NCBI RefSeq assembly: GCF_001305515.1 | Contig: NZ_LJYW01000001.1 | Coordinates: 978,307 to 1,042,306, forward strand | DNA from: Prosthecodimorpha hirschii | GTDB taxonomy: Bacteria > Pseudomonadota > Alphaproteobacteria > Rhizobiales > Ancalomicrobiaceae | DNA: 64,000 nucleotides | Direction of reading: 5' to 3' | Shown here: in pieces, positions 17,887 to 26,698 of the stretch | Position numbering within the stretch: position 1 is the first letter of the stretch | How the letters are laid out: every line of letters starts with the position of its first letter | Translations under genes and position numbers: made by a program | Notes under the pieces: model-generated | Database searches by the model: none | What the model was told of the DNA's origin: nothing | The model's input: only the letters and a program-made list of their open reading frames with translations

Positions 17887-18005
17887 ACCGACGGGCATGG
17901 AATGATCGCCGGTCTTCGATACGCGGGTCTCTCATGCCTCTGACGCCTATGAGAAATTCGCGTTGCTTCAACGGCCCGATGCGTCAGCGTCCCGGGCCGT
18001 TGGCA
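17887..18005 (+). repeat. 119-bp dispersed intergenic repeat, copy A
   Basis: This segment matches the reverse complement of 34139-34257 at 104 of 119 positions without gaps (counted by eye). It contains a dyad at TCTCATGCC...GGC-type arms ending ATGAGA, and a hairpin AACGGCCC...GGGCCGTT at its distal end that could terminate transcription. It begins 1 bp after the hydrolase stop. Confidence 0.85.
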
Positions 18006-18156
18006 GGACACCCCGTTCACGTCCGGCAAATCCGATATGCCGGCCGCGTCGATTGCGGCACGATTTTATAGGATGCATTCTTTCTCGGCGAGACGGGCCG
18101 CGGACCCTCCCCGAAGGGTCCGCCACAAGACCCCGCCGTCCGAGGAGATCGAATTC

Positions 18157-19473
18157 ATGCAGGACGACGCGGCGCGAGCTGCCGAGCTGAGGCCCGAGCG
18201 GCATCAGGCGGGCGCCCACCCCGAAGCCGGCACCCACCCCGAAGCGGGCGCACACCCCTATCCGGGCACCCGCCCTTACGCGGGCATACGGGTGATCGAT
18301 CTCACCCGGCTGTACGGCGCCTATGCCACCCGGCTGTTCGCCGATCTCGGCGCCGAGGTGATCCGGGTGGAACCGCCCGGCGGCGGCTCCGACCGGCGAC
18401 TGCCGCCCGCCACCGCGGGCGCATTGGCCGCCGGACAGGGCGGCGTGCCCTTCGCGTTCCTGGCCCTCAACAAGAAGAGTGTCGTGGTCGACCTGACCAC
18501 GCCGGCCGGCCGCGACATCCTCAAGGCGCTGGTCGCGACCGCAGCGGTGGTGGTGGTCGAGCCCGAGGCGGAGGACGGCCTCCTCGCCGACATCCTGGCG
18601 GTGCCGGGCGTGCGCGTCGTGACGGTCATCACCCCGTTCGGCCTGACCGGCCCCTATGCCGGCTTCGCCGCGTCCGATCTGGTCGTGCAGGCGCTCGGCG
18701 GCATCGTCTGGCTGTCGGGCGAGCCGGGCAAGCCGCCCTTGAAGATCGCCGGCGAGCAGAGCCTGTTCGTCGCCTCGCTCTATGCCGCCGCCGCCACCGC
18801 CATCGCGCTCTGGGATGCGGAGACCCGCGGCGCCGGCCATGTCGTCGATGTCTCGGCGCAGGAATGCATCGCGCACTCCCTGCAGAACGCCGTGCAGGTC
18901 TTCGACCTCGAGGGCCGCGTCTCGACGCGCGGCGGCGAAGGCACCCGCGACGCGACCGAAAGCGCCTTCGCGTGCCAGGACGGCTGGGTCTTCCTGGCCG
19001 CGCCGCTCGCCCTGCAGGCCTCCTGGTCGGGCCTTCTCGCCTGGATGAAGGAAGAGGGCTTCGACGGCCATGCCGCGCTGACCTCCGCCCCCTGGCAGGA
19101 CCGGCCGCGGCGGACGACGGCGGCCATGAAGGCCGAATTCAAGGTGCTGATCGAACGCTTCCTGGCCGACAAGACCAAGGCGCGCTGCGCCGCGGAGGCG
19201 CTGAAGCGCAAGATCGTGATGGCGCCGGTCGCCTCGATCGCCGATCTCGGTGCGGATCCGCAGCTCCTGTTCCGGCGCTTCTTCCAGACCGTCGCCATGC
19301 CGGGGATCGGGTCCGAGGTGACCATCCCGGGCGCGCCCTACCGGCTGTCCGAACCGGTCTGGGCGATCGACCGCCCGGCCCCGCGGCTCGGCGAGCATGA
19401 CGCGGAGGTGCTCGGCCGGATGAACCAGGGCCATCCGGGCCGCGCCGATCCGGCCGGACGGGCCAGCGCGTGA
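18157..19473 (+). CDS. Family III CoA-transferase (CaiB/BaiF)
   Basis: The 438-residue protein has family III CoA-transferase features: RVIDLTRLYGAYATRLFADLGAEVIRVEPP, the catalytic Asp in GAGHVVDVSAQEC (about 224-236), and ITPFGLTGPYAGFAASDL. Such enzymes move CoA between acyl-CoAs and free acids through an aspartyl-CoA thioester. I chose the ATG at 18157, with GAGGAG 9 nt upstream. The N-terminus carries an 18-bp tandem repeat. It opens a seven-gene operon (18157-26665) containing three CoA-transferase genes. Confidence 0.9.
   Translation: MQDDAARAAELRPERHQAGAHPEAGTHPEAGAHPYPGTRPYAGIRVIDLTRLYGAYATRLFADLGAEVIRVEPPGGGSDRRLPPATAGALAAGQGGVPFAFLALNKKSVVVDLTTPAGRDILKALVATAAVVVVEPEAEDGLLADILAVPGVRVVTVITPFGLTGPYAGFAASDLVVQALGGIVWLSGEPGKPPLKIAGEQSLFVASLYAAAATAIALWDAETRGAGHVVDVSAQECIAHSLQNAVQVFDLEGRVSTRGGEGTRDATESAFACQDGWVFLAAPLALQASWSGLLAWMKEEGFDGHAALTSAPWQDRPRRTTAAMKAEFKVLIERFLADKTKARCAAEALKRKIVMAPVASIADLGADPQLLFRRFFQTVAMPGIGSEVTIPGAPYRLSEPVWAIDRPAPRLGEHDAEVLGRMNQGHPGRADPAGRASA
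18208..18279 (+). repeat. 18-bp in-frame tandem repeat, four copies
   Basis: Four degenerate 18-bp units (from 18208, 18226, 18244 and 18262) encode AGAHPE, AGTHPE, AGAHPY and PGTRPY, then a partial AGIR, in front of the CoA-transferase domain. This extension is not part of the family fold. Confidence 0.75.
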
Positions 19474-19483
19474 GGAGATGGCG

Positions 19484-20701
19484 ATGACCCCCGATTTTCT
19501 GGCCGGCATCCGTTTCGCCGATTTCACCTGGGCCGGCGCCGGTCCCTTCTCGACCAAGATCTTCTCGGACTTCGGCGCCGAGGTGCTGAAGATCGAGGGC
19601 GTCGCAAGGCCCGATCCGGTCCGCGTCGGCGGCCCGTTCAAGGACGGCGTCTTCGGCATCAACCGCAGCGGCTACTTCGCCTCGCGCAATACCGGCAAGA
19701 AGAGCGTCGCGATCAACATGAAGAACCCGGACAGCCGGGAGACGCTCTACGCGATCATCCGGCAGTCCGACATCGTCAGCAACAATTTCGGACCCGGCGC
19801 CATGGAGCGCCTGGGGCTCGGCTATGACGATCTCGTCCGCATCAAGCCGGACCTGATCTATCTGTCGATGCCGATGTATGGCGAGGACGGGCCGCTGGCC
19901 GGCATGACCGGCGTCGGCATGACCATCAGCGCGGTCACCGGGCTGATGGCGGCGACCGGCTACGAGGGCGAAGGCCCGCTCGGTCCGGGCACCCATTTCC
20001 CCGATCATGCGGCCAATCCCTACCACGCCGCCTTTGCGGTGATGGCCGCCCTGCGCCACCGGCGGGCGACCGGGCGGGGCATGAAGATCGACCTGTCGCA
20101 GGTGGAATCGACCATCAACTGCATGGGCCTGGCGGTGGTCGAGGCGGCCGCGACCGGCCGCGAGCAGCCCCGCCTCGGCAACCGCTCGCCGCACCATGCC
20201 CCCCATGGTGTCTTTCCTTGCGCGGGCGAGGACAGCTGGTGTGCGATCACGGTGCTCGACGACCGGCACTGGCAGGATCTGTGCGCGGTCATGGGCGACG
20301 AGGCGCTCGCGGCCGATCCCGCCCTCAAGACCGAAGCCGGACGGCTCGACTCCGTCGACCGGGTCGAGGCCGCGGTCTCGGCCTGGACGCGGGGCCTGTC
20401 GGCGGAGGCCGTCATGGCGGCCTGCCAGGCGCGCGGCGTCCCGGCGGGCGTGGTCTCGACCTCGCGCCGGCTGATGCAGGACGACCCGCAACTGCGCCAC
20501 CGCGACTACTGGCAGGTGGTCGACCATCCGGAGATCGGCCCGGCCCGCTTCACGGCGCCGCCGTTCCGGCTCGACGGCGAGCGGATCGACCTGAAGCGCC
20601 CGCCGCTGATCGGCGAGCATACCGACAGCGTTCTCGCCGACCTGCTCGGCTACAGCCCCGAGCGCATCGCCTCGCTGCGCGCCACAGGAGTGCTCGAATG
20701 A
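19484..20701 (+). CDS. Family III CoA-transferase (CaiB/BaiF)
   Basis: The 405-residue CoA-transferase has IRFADFTWAGAGPFSTKIFSDFGAEVLKIE at the N-terminus, the catalytic Asp in GRGMKIDLSQVEST, and SMPMYGEDGPLAGMTG. An ATG at 19478 sits directly on the GAGGAG; the ATG at 19484 has correct spacing and was chosen. Its stop overlaps the thiolase-like gene (ATGA). With the preceding gene it could form a heteromer or act on a second intermediate. Confidence 0.9.
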   Translation: MTPDFLAGIRFADFTWAGAGPFSTKIFSDFGAEVLKIEGVARPDPVRVGGPFKDGVFGINRSGYFASRNTGKKSVAINMKNPDSRETLYAIIRQSDIVSNNFGPGAMERLGLGYDDLVRIKPDLIYLSMPMYGEDGPLAGMTGVGMTISAVTGLMAATGYEGEGPLGPGTHFPDHAANPYHAAFAVMAALRHRRATGRGMKIDLSQVESTINCMGLAVVEAAATGREQPRLGNRSPHHAPHGVFPCAGEDSWCAITVLDDRHWQDLCAVMGDEALAADPALKTEAGRLDSVDRVEAAVSAWTRGLSAEAVMAACQARGVPAGVVSTSRRLMQDDPQLRHRDYWQVVDHPEIGPARFTAPPFRLDGERIDLKRPPLIGEHTDSVLADLLGYSPERIASLRATGVLE

Positions 20702-21879
20702 CCGCCCGCGATCTTGCCCGGGTCGGCGCCGTGATCGGCGTCGGCGAGAGCGACTATGTCGGCGACCATGCCCGGGTCCGCGCCGGCGAGAAGCCGGCCG
20801 ATTCCTACGGCTATGCGGCGGATGCCTTCCGGGCCGCGCTCGCCGATGCCGGCATCGGCCGCGACGAGATCGACGGCCTGATCGTCGGCCCGACGCTCGC
20901 CTACGAGCGGACCGGCGAGATCCTCGGCATCAATCCGCGCTGGGGCGGCCAGGCCGACGCGATGCTGGCGGTGATCGAGGCCTGCATGGCGATCCGCTCC
21001 GGCCTCGCCGAGGTGGTCGCGCTGGTCTACGGCAACGACCAGCGGTCCGCCGCGATCCAGTATGGCGGGCCGGAGGCGATGGGCGGGAACATGTTCTTGT
21101 CCTACGTCTACCACGCGCCTTGGGGCTTCACCTCGCAGGGCGCCCTCTATGCCATGATGTTCCGCCGCTTCGGCGAACTGACCGGCTGCACGGAACGCGA
21201 TCTCGGCGAGGTCGCGGTCGCCCAGCGCCATGCCGCCAGCCTCAATCCGCATGCCCTGATGCGCAAGCCGATCACCATCGAGGACTACATGGCGGCGCGC
21301 TACATCTGCGAGCCGCTGCGCCTGTTCGACTATTGCCTGATCAACGACGGCGGCGTGGTGCTGATCATCGCCGAGGCCGAGCGCGCCCGGAAGATGGCCC
21401 GCAAGGCGCCGGTGCTGATCCACGGCGTCGGCCGCTCCGATCTCAACCGCGGCGCCACCAGCCTGGAGCCGCGCCTGCTCGAATTCTACCGCCCGGCGCA
21501 GGAGGCCTGCGCGGCGCAGGTCTATGCCATGGCGGGCGTCGGCCCCGAGGACATGAGCGCGCTGCAGATCTACGACAGCTTCTCGTGCCACGTCCCCTTC
21601 GCGCTGGAAGGCTACGGCTACTGCCGCCCCGGCGATGTCGGGCGCTTCATGCGCGAGGACGGCATCGGGCTCGGCGGGCGCATCCCGGTCAATACCGGCG
21701 GCGGCCATCTGTCGGAAAGCTACATGCAGGGCTGGGCGCATCAGGTCGAGGCCGTCCGGCAGGTGCGCGGGGAATGCGGCGCCCGCCAGGTCGCGGCGCG
21801 CGGCGCCGGCGACAGCCGCTTCGTCCACTACAACTCGGACGTGGCCGGCAAGGCCGTCTCCATCATCTACGGGAGCTGA
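20698..21879 (+). CDS. Thiolase-like protein (SCP-x/Ltp2 type) lacking the nucleophilic Cys
   Basis: This 393-residue protein has a thiolase fold (acetyl-CoA acetyltransferase/lipid-transfer type): AFRAALADAGIGRDEIDGLIVG, SYVYHAPWGFTSQGALYAMMFRR, and a C-terminal VNTGGGHLSESYMQGWAHQVEAVRQ-like segment near 331-355. Where degradative thiolases have their nucleophilic Cys, residues 83-90 read GGQADAML, and the C-terminal GHP/CxG motifs are altered. Cys-less thiolases such as Ltp2 act as retro-aldolases on acyl-CoAs together with a DUF35 protein, and a DUF35 gene follows immediately. I therefore favour an acyl-CoA aldolase over a thiolase. Confidence 0.82.
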   Translation: MTARDLARVGAVIGVGESDYVGDHARVRAGEKPADSYGYAADAFRAALADAGIGRDEIDGLIVGPTLAYERTGEILGINPRWGGQADAMLAVIEACMAIRSGLAEVVALVYGNDQRSAAIQYGGPEAMGGNMFLSYVYHAPWGFTSQGALYAMMFRRFGELTGCTERDLGEVAVAQRHAASLNPHALMRKPITIEDYMAARYICEPLRLFDYCLINDGGVVLIIAEAERARKMARKAPVLIHGVGRSDLNRGATSLEPRLLEFYRPAQEACAAQVYAMAGVGPEDMSALQIYDSFSCHVPFALEGYGYCRPGDVGRFMREDGIGLGGRIPVNTGGGHLSESYMQGWAHQVEAVRQVRGECGARQVAARGAGDSRFVHYNSDVAGKAVSIIYGS

Positions 21880-21884
21880 GCCCC

Positions 21885-22280
21885 ATGGCCAATTCTGCCG
21901 CCGTCCTGTCGATGTATGACGAGCCGATGTGGGAAAGCATCCGCGCCCATGACTGGCACCTGCAGCAATGCGACGACTGCTCGGAATGGCGCTACCCGCC
22001 GGGACCGTGCTGCCCGAAGTGCCTGTCGCCGCGCTCGACCTGGCGTCCGCTCTCCGGACGCGGCGAGATCGCCTCCTGGGTGGTGTTCCACCGCCAGTAT
22101 TTCGACAACTGGCCGCCGCCCTACAATGTCGTCGCCGTCAAGCTCGCCGAGGGACCGCTGGTCATCTCCAACCTGACCGGGCCGGAGCCGGAGGGCAGCT
22201 GGATCGGCCGGCCGGTCGAGGTCGCCTATGGCACGGATGCCGCCGGCACGCTTCTCCCGCAGATGCGCCTCGCCGAATGA
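21885..22280 (+). CDS. DUF35 Zn-ribbon/OB-fold acyl-CoA-binding protein
   Basis: The 131-residue protein has an N-terminal helix (DEPMWESIRAHDWHLQ), a rubredoxin-like zinc ribbon with CxxC pairs (CDDC and CPKC, about 29-48), and a C-terminal OB fold (GEIASWVVFHRQYF...). DUF35 proteins bind CoA substrates and form complexes with thiolase-like partners; the preceding Cys-less thiolase is the obvious partner, 5 bp upstream. Its stop overlaps the fused CoA-transferase start. Confidence 0.9.
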   Translation: MANSAAVLSMYDEPMWESIRAHDWHLQQCDDCSEWRYPPGPCCPKCLSPRSTWRPLSGRGEIASWVVFHRQYFDNWPPPYNVVAVKLAEGPLVISNLTGPEPEGSWIGRPVEVAYGTDAAGTLLPQMRLAE

Positions 22281-24931
22281 GCGACGCCGGAACGGCCCGG
22301 GAGACGGCGGAGACGGCGTCCGGTTTGCTGCCCGGCATGCTCGACGGACTTCGCGTCGTCGAGACCGCCGACGAGCGGGGCGAGTATTGCGGGCTGATCC
22401 TCGCCGGGCTCGGCGCCGAGGTGATCAAGCTCGAACCGCCGCAGGGCTCGCCGACCCGGGCGATCGGTCCCTTCATCGACGATCGTCCCGGTCCCGACCG
22501 CTCGCTGCACTTCCTCGCCATGAATCGCGGCAAGCGCTCGGTCGTGATCGAGGACGGCGAGGCGATGCGGGCCTTGCTCAACTCCGCCGACATCCATCTC
22601 GACGCGACCGGCGGCGCCGCGCTCGCCCGGTTCGGCCTCGATGGCGAAGCGGCGCGCGCGCTGAACCCGCGCCTGATCACCGCCCGGATCACGCCCTTCG
22701 GCGACACCGGGCCGTGGAAGGACTTCAAGGGCTCCGATCTCGTCCATCTGGCGCTCGGCGGCATCATGATGAACTGCGGCTACGACGCCGCACCGGACGG
22801 CTACGACCTGCCGCCGATCGCCCCGCAGCTCTGGCACGCCTATATGATCGCCGGCGAGCAGCTGGCCGTCGGCATCGCGGCCGCGCTGATCCGGCGGCTC
22901 AAGGACGGCGCCGGCCAGGACGTCTCGGTCGCGATCCACGAGGCGGTCGCCAAGAATACCGAGCTCGACCTGATGTCCTGGGTCATGCGCCGGGCGCCGC
23001 TCTACCGGCAGACGGCGCGCCACGCCGTCGAGACGCCGAACCGGACGCCCAACATCGCCAACACCAAGGACGGCCGCTGGGTCATGTCCTGGGGCGTCTC
23101 GGCGCGCGACAAGGCGAAGCTGGTGCCGTTCCTGAAGCGCTGGGACATGGCCGCCGACCTGGAACCGCCGCCGGCCGATGCCGACCTGTCGGCGCGCAAC
23201 GTGCCGGGATCGACCGATGCCGACGAGGCGGCGAACCATGTCCAGGACGTGGTGCAGCGCTTCGTGCGCGCCTTCCGCTACGAGGCCGTGCCGTGGCGGG
23301 CCGCGCAGGAGGCCGGGCTGCTCTGGGCGCCGGTGCGCAAGCCGCACGAGAATGCCGAGGACCCGCACTGGCTGGCGCGCGGCACCTTCGCGGATCTCGA
23401 CCATCCGGAACTCGGCCGGACGCTGCGCTATCCGGTCTCGAAATGGCGCGCCTCCGCGACCGCCTGGCAACCCGGTCCCGCCGCGCCGCGGCTCGACGAA
23501 TATGGCCCCGCGCTGCGCGCCGCCCTCAAGGCCGCTGCCGGACAGGCGACGGAGGCCGCCCGTCCGGGCGCGCCCGGCCCGGCCCGCCGCGCTCCGGCGA
23601 CCGCCATGGCCGAGCGGGCGCCGCTGGCCGCGCGGCCGGACGTGATCTCGGCGCGCGGGCGGCCGATGCCGGTCGGCGGCGTGCGCATCTTCGATTTCTC
23701 CTGGTTCCTGGCCTCGGCCGGCGGCACCCGCTTCCTGGCCTCGCTCGGGGCCGAGGCGATCAAGGTCGAATGGAAGGAGAACCCCGACACCCGGCTCGCC
23801 GCCATGGCGCCGGTCGGCGGACGGGCGGCGCGGGCGGCCGCGACCGGCCCGCTCAAGGGCGTCACCGATCCCGACATGGGCGGCCAGTTCAACCACAAGA
23901 ATGCCGGCAAGCGCGGGCTGTCGCTCAACATCCGGCATCCGAAGGGCCTGGCCATCGCCAAGGACCTGATCCGGCTGTCCGACGTGGTCGCCGAGGGCTT
24001 CTCGCCCGGGGTTCTGGAACGGCTCGGCCTCGGCTGGGACGTGCTGCGCGCGATCCGGCCGGACATCATCTATGTGCAGCAATCCGGCATGGGCTCGGCC
24101 GGCCTCTATGGCCGCTTCCGCACCGTCGGACCGGTCGCCGCCTCCTTCGCCGGCACGACCGACATGTCCGGGCTGCCGGAACCGGCCATGCCGGCCGGCT
24201 GGGGCTATTCCTATCTCGACTGGGCCGGCGCGCACGGTTTCGCGCTCGCCATCCTGGGCGCGCTGCATCACCGGGAGCGGACCGGCGAGGGCCAGTGGAT
24301 CGACAGTTCGCAATGCGAGGCCGGCATCTATCAGACCGCGATCCCGGTGCTCGACTGGTCGGCCAACGGGCGCCCCTGGGCGCGCATCGGCAACCGCTCG
24401 CCCTACAAGCCGGCCGCCCCGCACGGCGCCTATCGCTGCCGCGGCACGGATCGCTGGCTCGCCGTCGCCTGCTTCGACGAGACGGAATGGCAGGCGCTGC
24501 TCGGCGTGATGGGGCGCGCGACGCTCGCCGACGATCCCCGCTTCGCCACCCTCGCCGATCGCCTGCGCCACCAGGATGCGCTCGACCGGGCGGTGACCGC
24601 CTGGACGCTCGATCAGGACGCCCGCGCCGCCATGTTGCGCCTGCAGGCCGCCGGCGTGCCGGCCGGGCTCTGCCAGACGGCCGAGGATCGCATCGACCAC
24701 GACCCGCAACTCGCGGCGCTCGACTGGATGACCGAGGTGACCGGCAGCCGGATCGGCCGCTGGCCGGTGCCGGAATTCCCGGTCCGCCTCGCGCGCACGC
24801 CGGCCTATGCGGGTGGCCCGATCGATCGCGGCGCGCCCTGCTACGGCGAGGACAACACCAGCATCCTGACGGATCTCCTCGGATTCTCGGCAGACGAGGT
24901 CCGGCGTCTCGCCGAAGAGGGGGTCCTGTGA
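22277..24931 (+). CDS. Tandem-fused family III CoA-transferase
   Basis: This 884-residue protein is two CaiB/BaiF domains in one chain (about 18-430 and 463-880), twice the usual size, joined by an Ala/Pro-rich linker. Domain 2 has the expected catalytic Asp (GEGQWIDSSQCEA). The equivalent stretch of domain 1 (about 211-223) reads GAGQDVSVAIHEA, with Ser at the Asp position, so domain 1 is probably not catalytic. A fused pseudo-heterodimer with one active site is the simplest reading. The start overlaps the DUF35 stop (ATGA). Confidence 0.88.
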   Translation: MSDAGTARETAETASGLLPGMLDGLRVVETADERGEYCGLILAGLGAEVIKLEPPQGSPTRAIGPFIDDRPGPDRSLHFLAMNRGKRSVVIEDGEAMRALLNSADIHLDATGGAALARFGLDGEAARALNPRLITARITPFGDTGPWKDFKGSDLVHLALGGIMMNCGYDAAPDGYDLPPIAPQLWHAYMIAGEQLAVGIAAALIRRLKDGAGQDVSVAIHEAVAKNTELDLMSWVMRRAPLYRQTARHAVETPNRTPNIANTKDGRWVMSWGVSARDKAKLVPFLKRWDMAADLEPPPADADLSARNVPGSTDADEAANHVQDVVQRFVRAFRYEAVPWRAAQEAGLLWAPVRKPHENAEDPHWLARGTFADLDHPELGRTLRYPVSKWRASATAWQPGPAAPRLDEYGPALRAALKAAAGQATEAARPGAPGPARRAPATAMAERAPLAARPDVISARGRPMPVGGVRIFDFSWFLASAGGTRFLASLGAEAIKVEWKENPDTRLAAMAPVGGRAARAAATGPLKGVTDPDMGGQFNHKNAGKRGLSLNIRHPKGLAIAKDLIRLSDVVAEGFSPGVLERLGLGWDVLRAIRPDIIYVQQSGMGSAGLYGRFRTVGPVAASFAGTTDMSGLPEPAMPAGWGYSYLDWAGAHGFALAILGALHHRERTGEGQWIDSSQCEAGIYQTAIPVLDWSANGRPWARIGNRSPYKPAAPHGAYRCRGTDRWLAVACFDETEWQALLGVMGRATLADDPRFATLADRLRHQDALDRAVTAWTLDQDARAAMLRLQAAGVPAGLCQTAEDRIDHDPQLAALDWMTEVTGSRIGRWPVPEFPVRLARTPAYAGGPIDRGAPCYGEDNTSILTDLLGFSADEVRRLAEEGVL

Positions 24932-24968
24932 GCCGGACGACGAACCGCACCATTCGGGGAGAGCATCG

Positions 24969-25880
24969 ATGAGTCCCGCCGTCGAAATCATCGACTACCA
25001 GCGCTTCCGGCCTTGCGTGGTCGGCAATGCCCGGATCGAGGTGCTGCATACCGGCATGCTCTGGGCGGAAGGCCCGGTCTGGTTCGCCGACGGGCAGTAT
25101 CTGCTCTGGAGCGACATTCCGGCCGACCGGATCTATCGCTGGTGCGAGGGCGGCGGGGTCAGCGTGTTCCGCAGCCCGTCCAACAATGCCAACGGCAACA
25201 CGCGCGACCGGCAGGGCCGCCTGATCACCTGCGAATCCGGCGCGCGCCGCCTGACCCGGACCGAATATGACGGCACGATCACGGTGCTCGCCGACCAGTA
25301 TCGCGGCCGGCGGCTCAATTCGCCGAACGACGTGGTGGTCAAGTCCGACGACACGATCTGGTTCACCGACCCCGACTACGGCATCCTGTCCGACTATACC
25401 GGCACCAAGGCGGAGAGCGAACTCGGCTTCCGCCCGGTCTTCCGCTACGACCCGAAAACCGGCGATCTCGCCATCGCCACCGACCGGATGGTCCGGCCGA
25501 ACGGCCTCGCCTTCTCGCCCGACGAGAGCATCCTCTATGTCGCCGATACCGGCGGCTCGCATCAGCAGGGCGGGCCGTTCCACATCCTGGCCTTCGACGT
25601 GGTCGAGGGCCGCACGCTGGCCAATCCGCGCATTTTCGCCAAGCCCGATGTCGGGGTCTCCGACGGCTTCCGGATCGACGAGGACGGCAACCTGTGGACC
25701 AGCGCCGGCGACGGCGTGCACTGTTTCGCACCCGACGGGGCCCTGATCGGCAAGATCCGGTTTCCCGAGGTGATCAGCAACCTGACCTTCGGCGGCGTCC
25801 GTCGCAGCCGCCTTTTCGTGACCGGCGCCTCGACGCTCTATTCGATCTTCGTCGGCCGGCGCGGCATCCAGACCCCCTGA
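24969..25880 (+). CDS. SMP-30/gluconolactonase family protein
   Basis: The 303-residue six-bladed beta-propeller has SMP-30 metal-site motifs: WAEGPVWFADG with the metal Glu (about 30-40), LNSPNDVVVKSDDTIWFTDPDYG (about 115-137), MVRPNGLAFSPDE and DTGG. Members hydrolyse sugar and other lactones, or related esters, with a divalent metal. No signal peptide is seen. In this operon it may open a lactone intermediate. A GGGGAGAG-type ribosome site precedes the ATG. Confidence 0.88.
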   Translation: MSPAVEIIDYQRFRPCVVGNARIEVLHTGMLWAEGPVWFADGQYLLWSDIPADRIYRWCEGGGVSVFRSPSNNANGNTRDRQGRLITCESGARRLTRTEYDGTITVLADQYRGRRLNSPNDVVVKSDDTIWFTDPDYGILSDYTGTKAESELGFRPVFRYDPKTGDLAIATDRMVRPNGLAFSPDESILYVADTGGSHQQGGPFHILAFDVVEGRTLANPRIFAKPDVGVSDGFRIDEDGNLWTSAGDGVHCFAPDGALIGKIRFPEVISNLTFGGVRRSRLFVTGASTLYSIFVGRRGIQTP

Positions 25881-25894
25881 AGCGAGGCAGACCG

Positions 25895-26665
25895 ATGACC
25901 GAGCCCCTGTTGCATTCCGACCGGCGCGGCGCCGGACCGCTGGCCGTGCTGCTCCACCCCGTCGGCCTCGACGGGACCTTCTGGGGCGCCCTGCCCGACC
26001 GGCTCGCCCGGACCCACACCGTCGTCGCGATCGACATGCCCGGCCACGGCCGGTCCGGCCCGGCGGCGCGGCCCGGGCGGATGGACGCCTGCGTGGCGGC
26101 GGTCGCGGCGGTGATCGAGGCCGAGCGCGCAGGGCCGGCGGTGGTGATCGGCCTCTCCTTCGGCGGCATGGTGGCGCAGAATCTCGCCCTCGCCCGCCCG
26201 GACCTCGTCGCCGCCCTGATCCCGTCCGGCTGCGGCGGCCGGATCCCGGAAACGGCGCGCCCGGCCATCCTGGCACGCGGCACCGACGCGGAGACCGGCG
26301 GCATGGCGGCCGTGGTCGAAGGCACGATCGAGCGCTGGTTCACGCCGGGCTTCCGCGCCACCGCGGCGGCCGAGGCCGTGCGCCGGCGGCTCCTCGCCGA
26401 CGATCCGTCCGGCTGGTCAGCGGCCTGGGAGGCGATCTCGGGGCATGACGCGCTCGACCGCCTCGGCGCCGTGCAGATGCCCGCCCTGGTGATCGGCGGC
26501 GAGGCCGATGCGGCGACCCCGGTCGAGGCCGCCCGCGCGCTCGCCGCCGCCATTCCGGGCGCCGAACTCGCCATCCTGCCGGGCGCCCCGCACATGATGC
26601 AGATCGAGAGCCCCGACCTCTATGCCGCGGCGATCGAAGGCTTTCTCGCCCGTCGGGGTCTCTAG
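25895..26665 (+). CDS. Alpha/beta-hydrolase, 3-oxoadipate enol-lactonase-like
   Basis: The 256-residue hydrolase has LLHPVGLDGTFWGAL (oxyanion region), AIDMPGHGRSG, the nucleophile elbow IGLSFGGMVAQNLAL (Ser about 88) and the terminal His in LPGAPHMMQIESPD. It resembles PcaD-type enol-lactonases. It follows the SMP-30 gene by 14 bp and closes the operon. A lactone or ester intermediate is a plausible substrate; this is inference. Confidence 0.84.
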   Translation: MTEPLLHSDRRGAGPLAVLLHPVGLDGTFWGALPDRLARTHTVVAIDMPGHGRSGPAARPGRMDACVAAVAAVIEAERAGPAVVIGLSFGGMVAQNLALARPDLVAALIPSGCGGRIPETARPAILARGTDAETGGMAAVVEGTIERWFTPGFRATAAAEAVRRRLLADDPSGWSAAWEAISGHDALDRLGAVQMPALVIGGEADAATPVEAARALAAAIPGAELAILPGAPHMMQIESPDLYAAAIEGFLARRGL

Positions 26666-26698
26666 ACGCTTCGCGCCGGAAAGGGAGGCGAGCCGGGG

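Noticed and set aside
22226-24991. A 921-codon open frame antisense to the fused CoA-transferase (similar long antisense frames elsewhere, e.g. 42989-45664)
   Set aside because: Long antisense frames are expected at this GC content; the translations are Arg/Gly/Ala-rich and motif-free.
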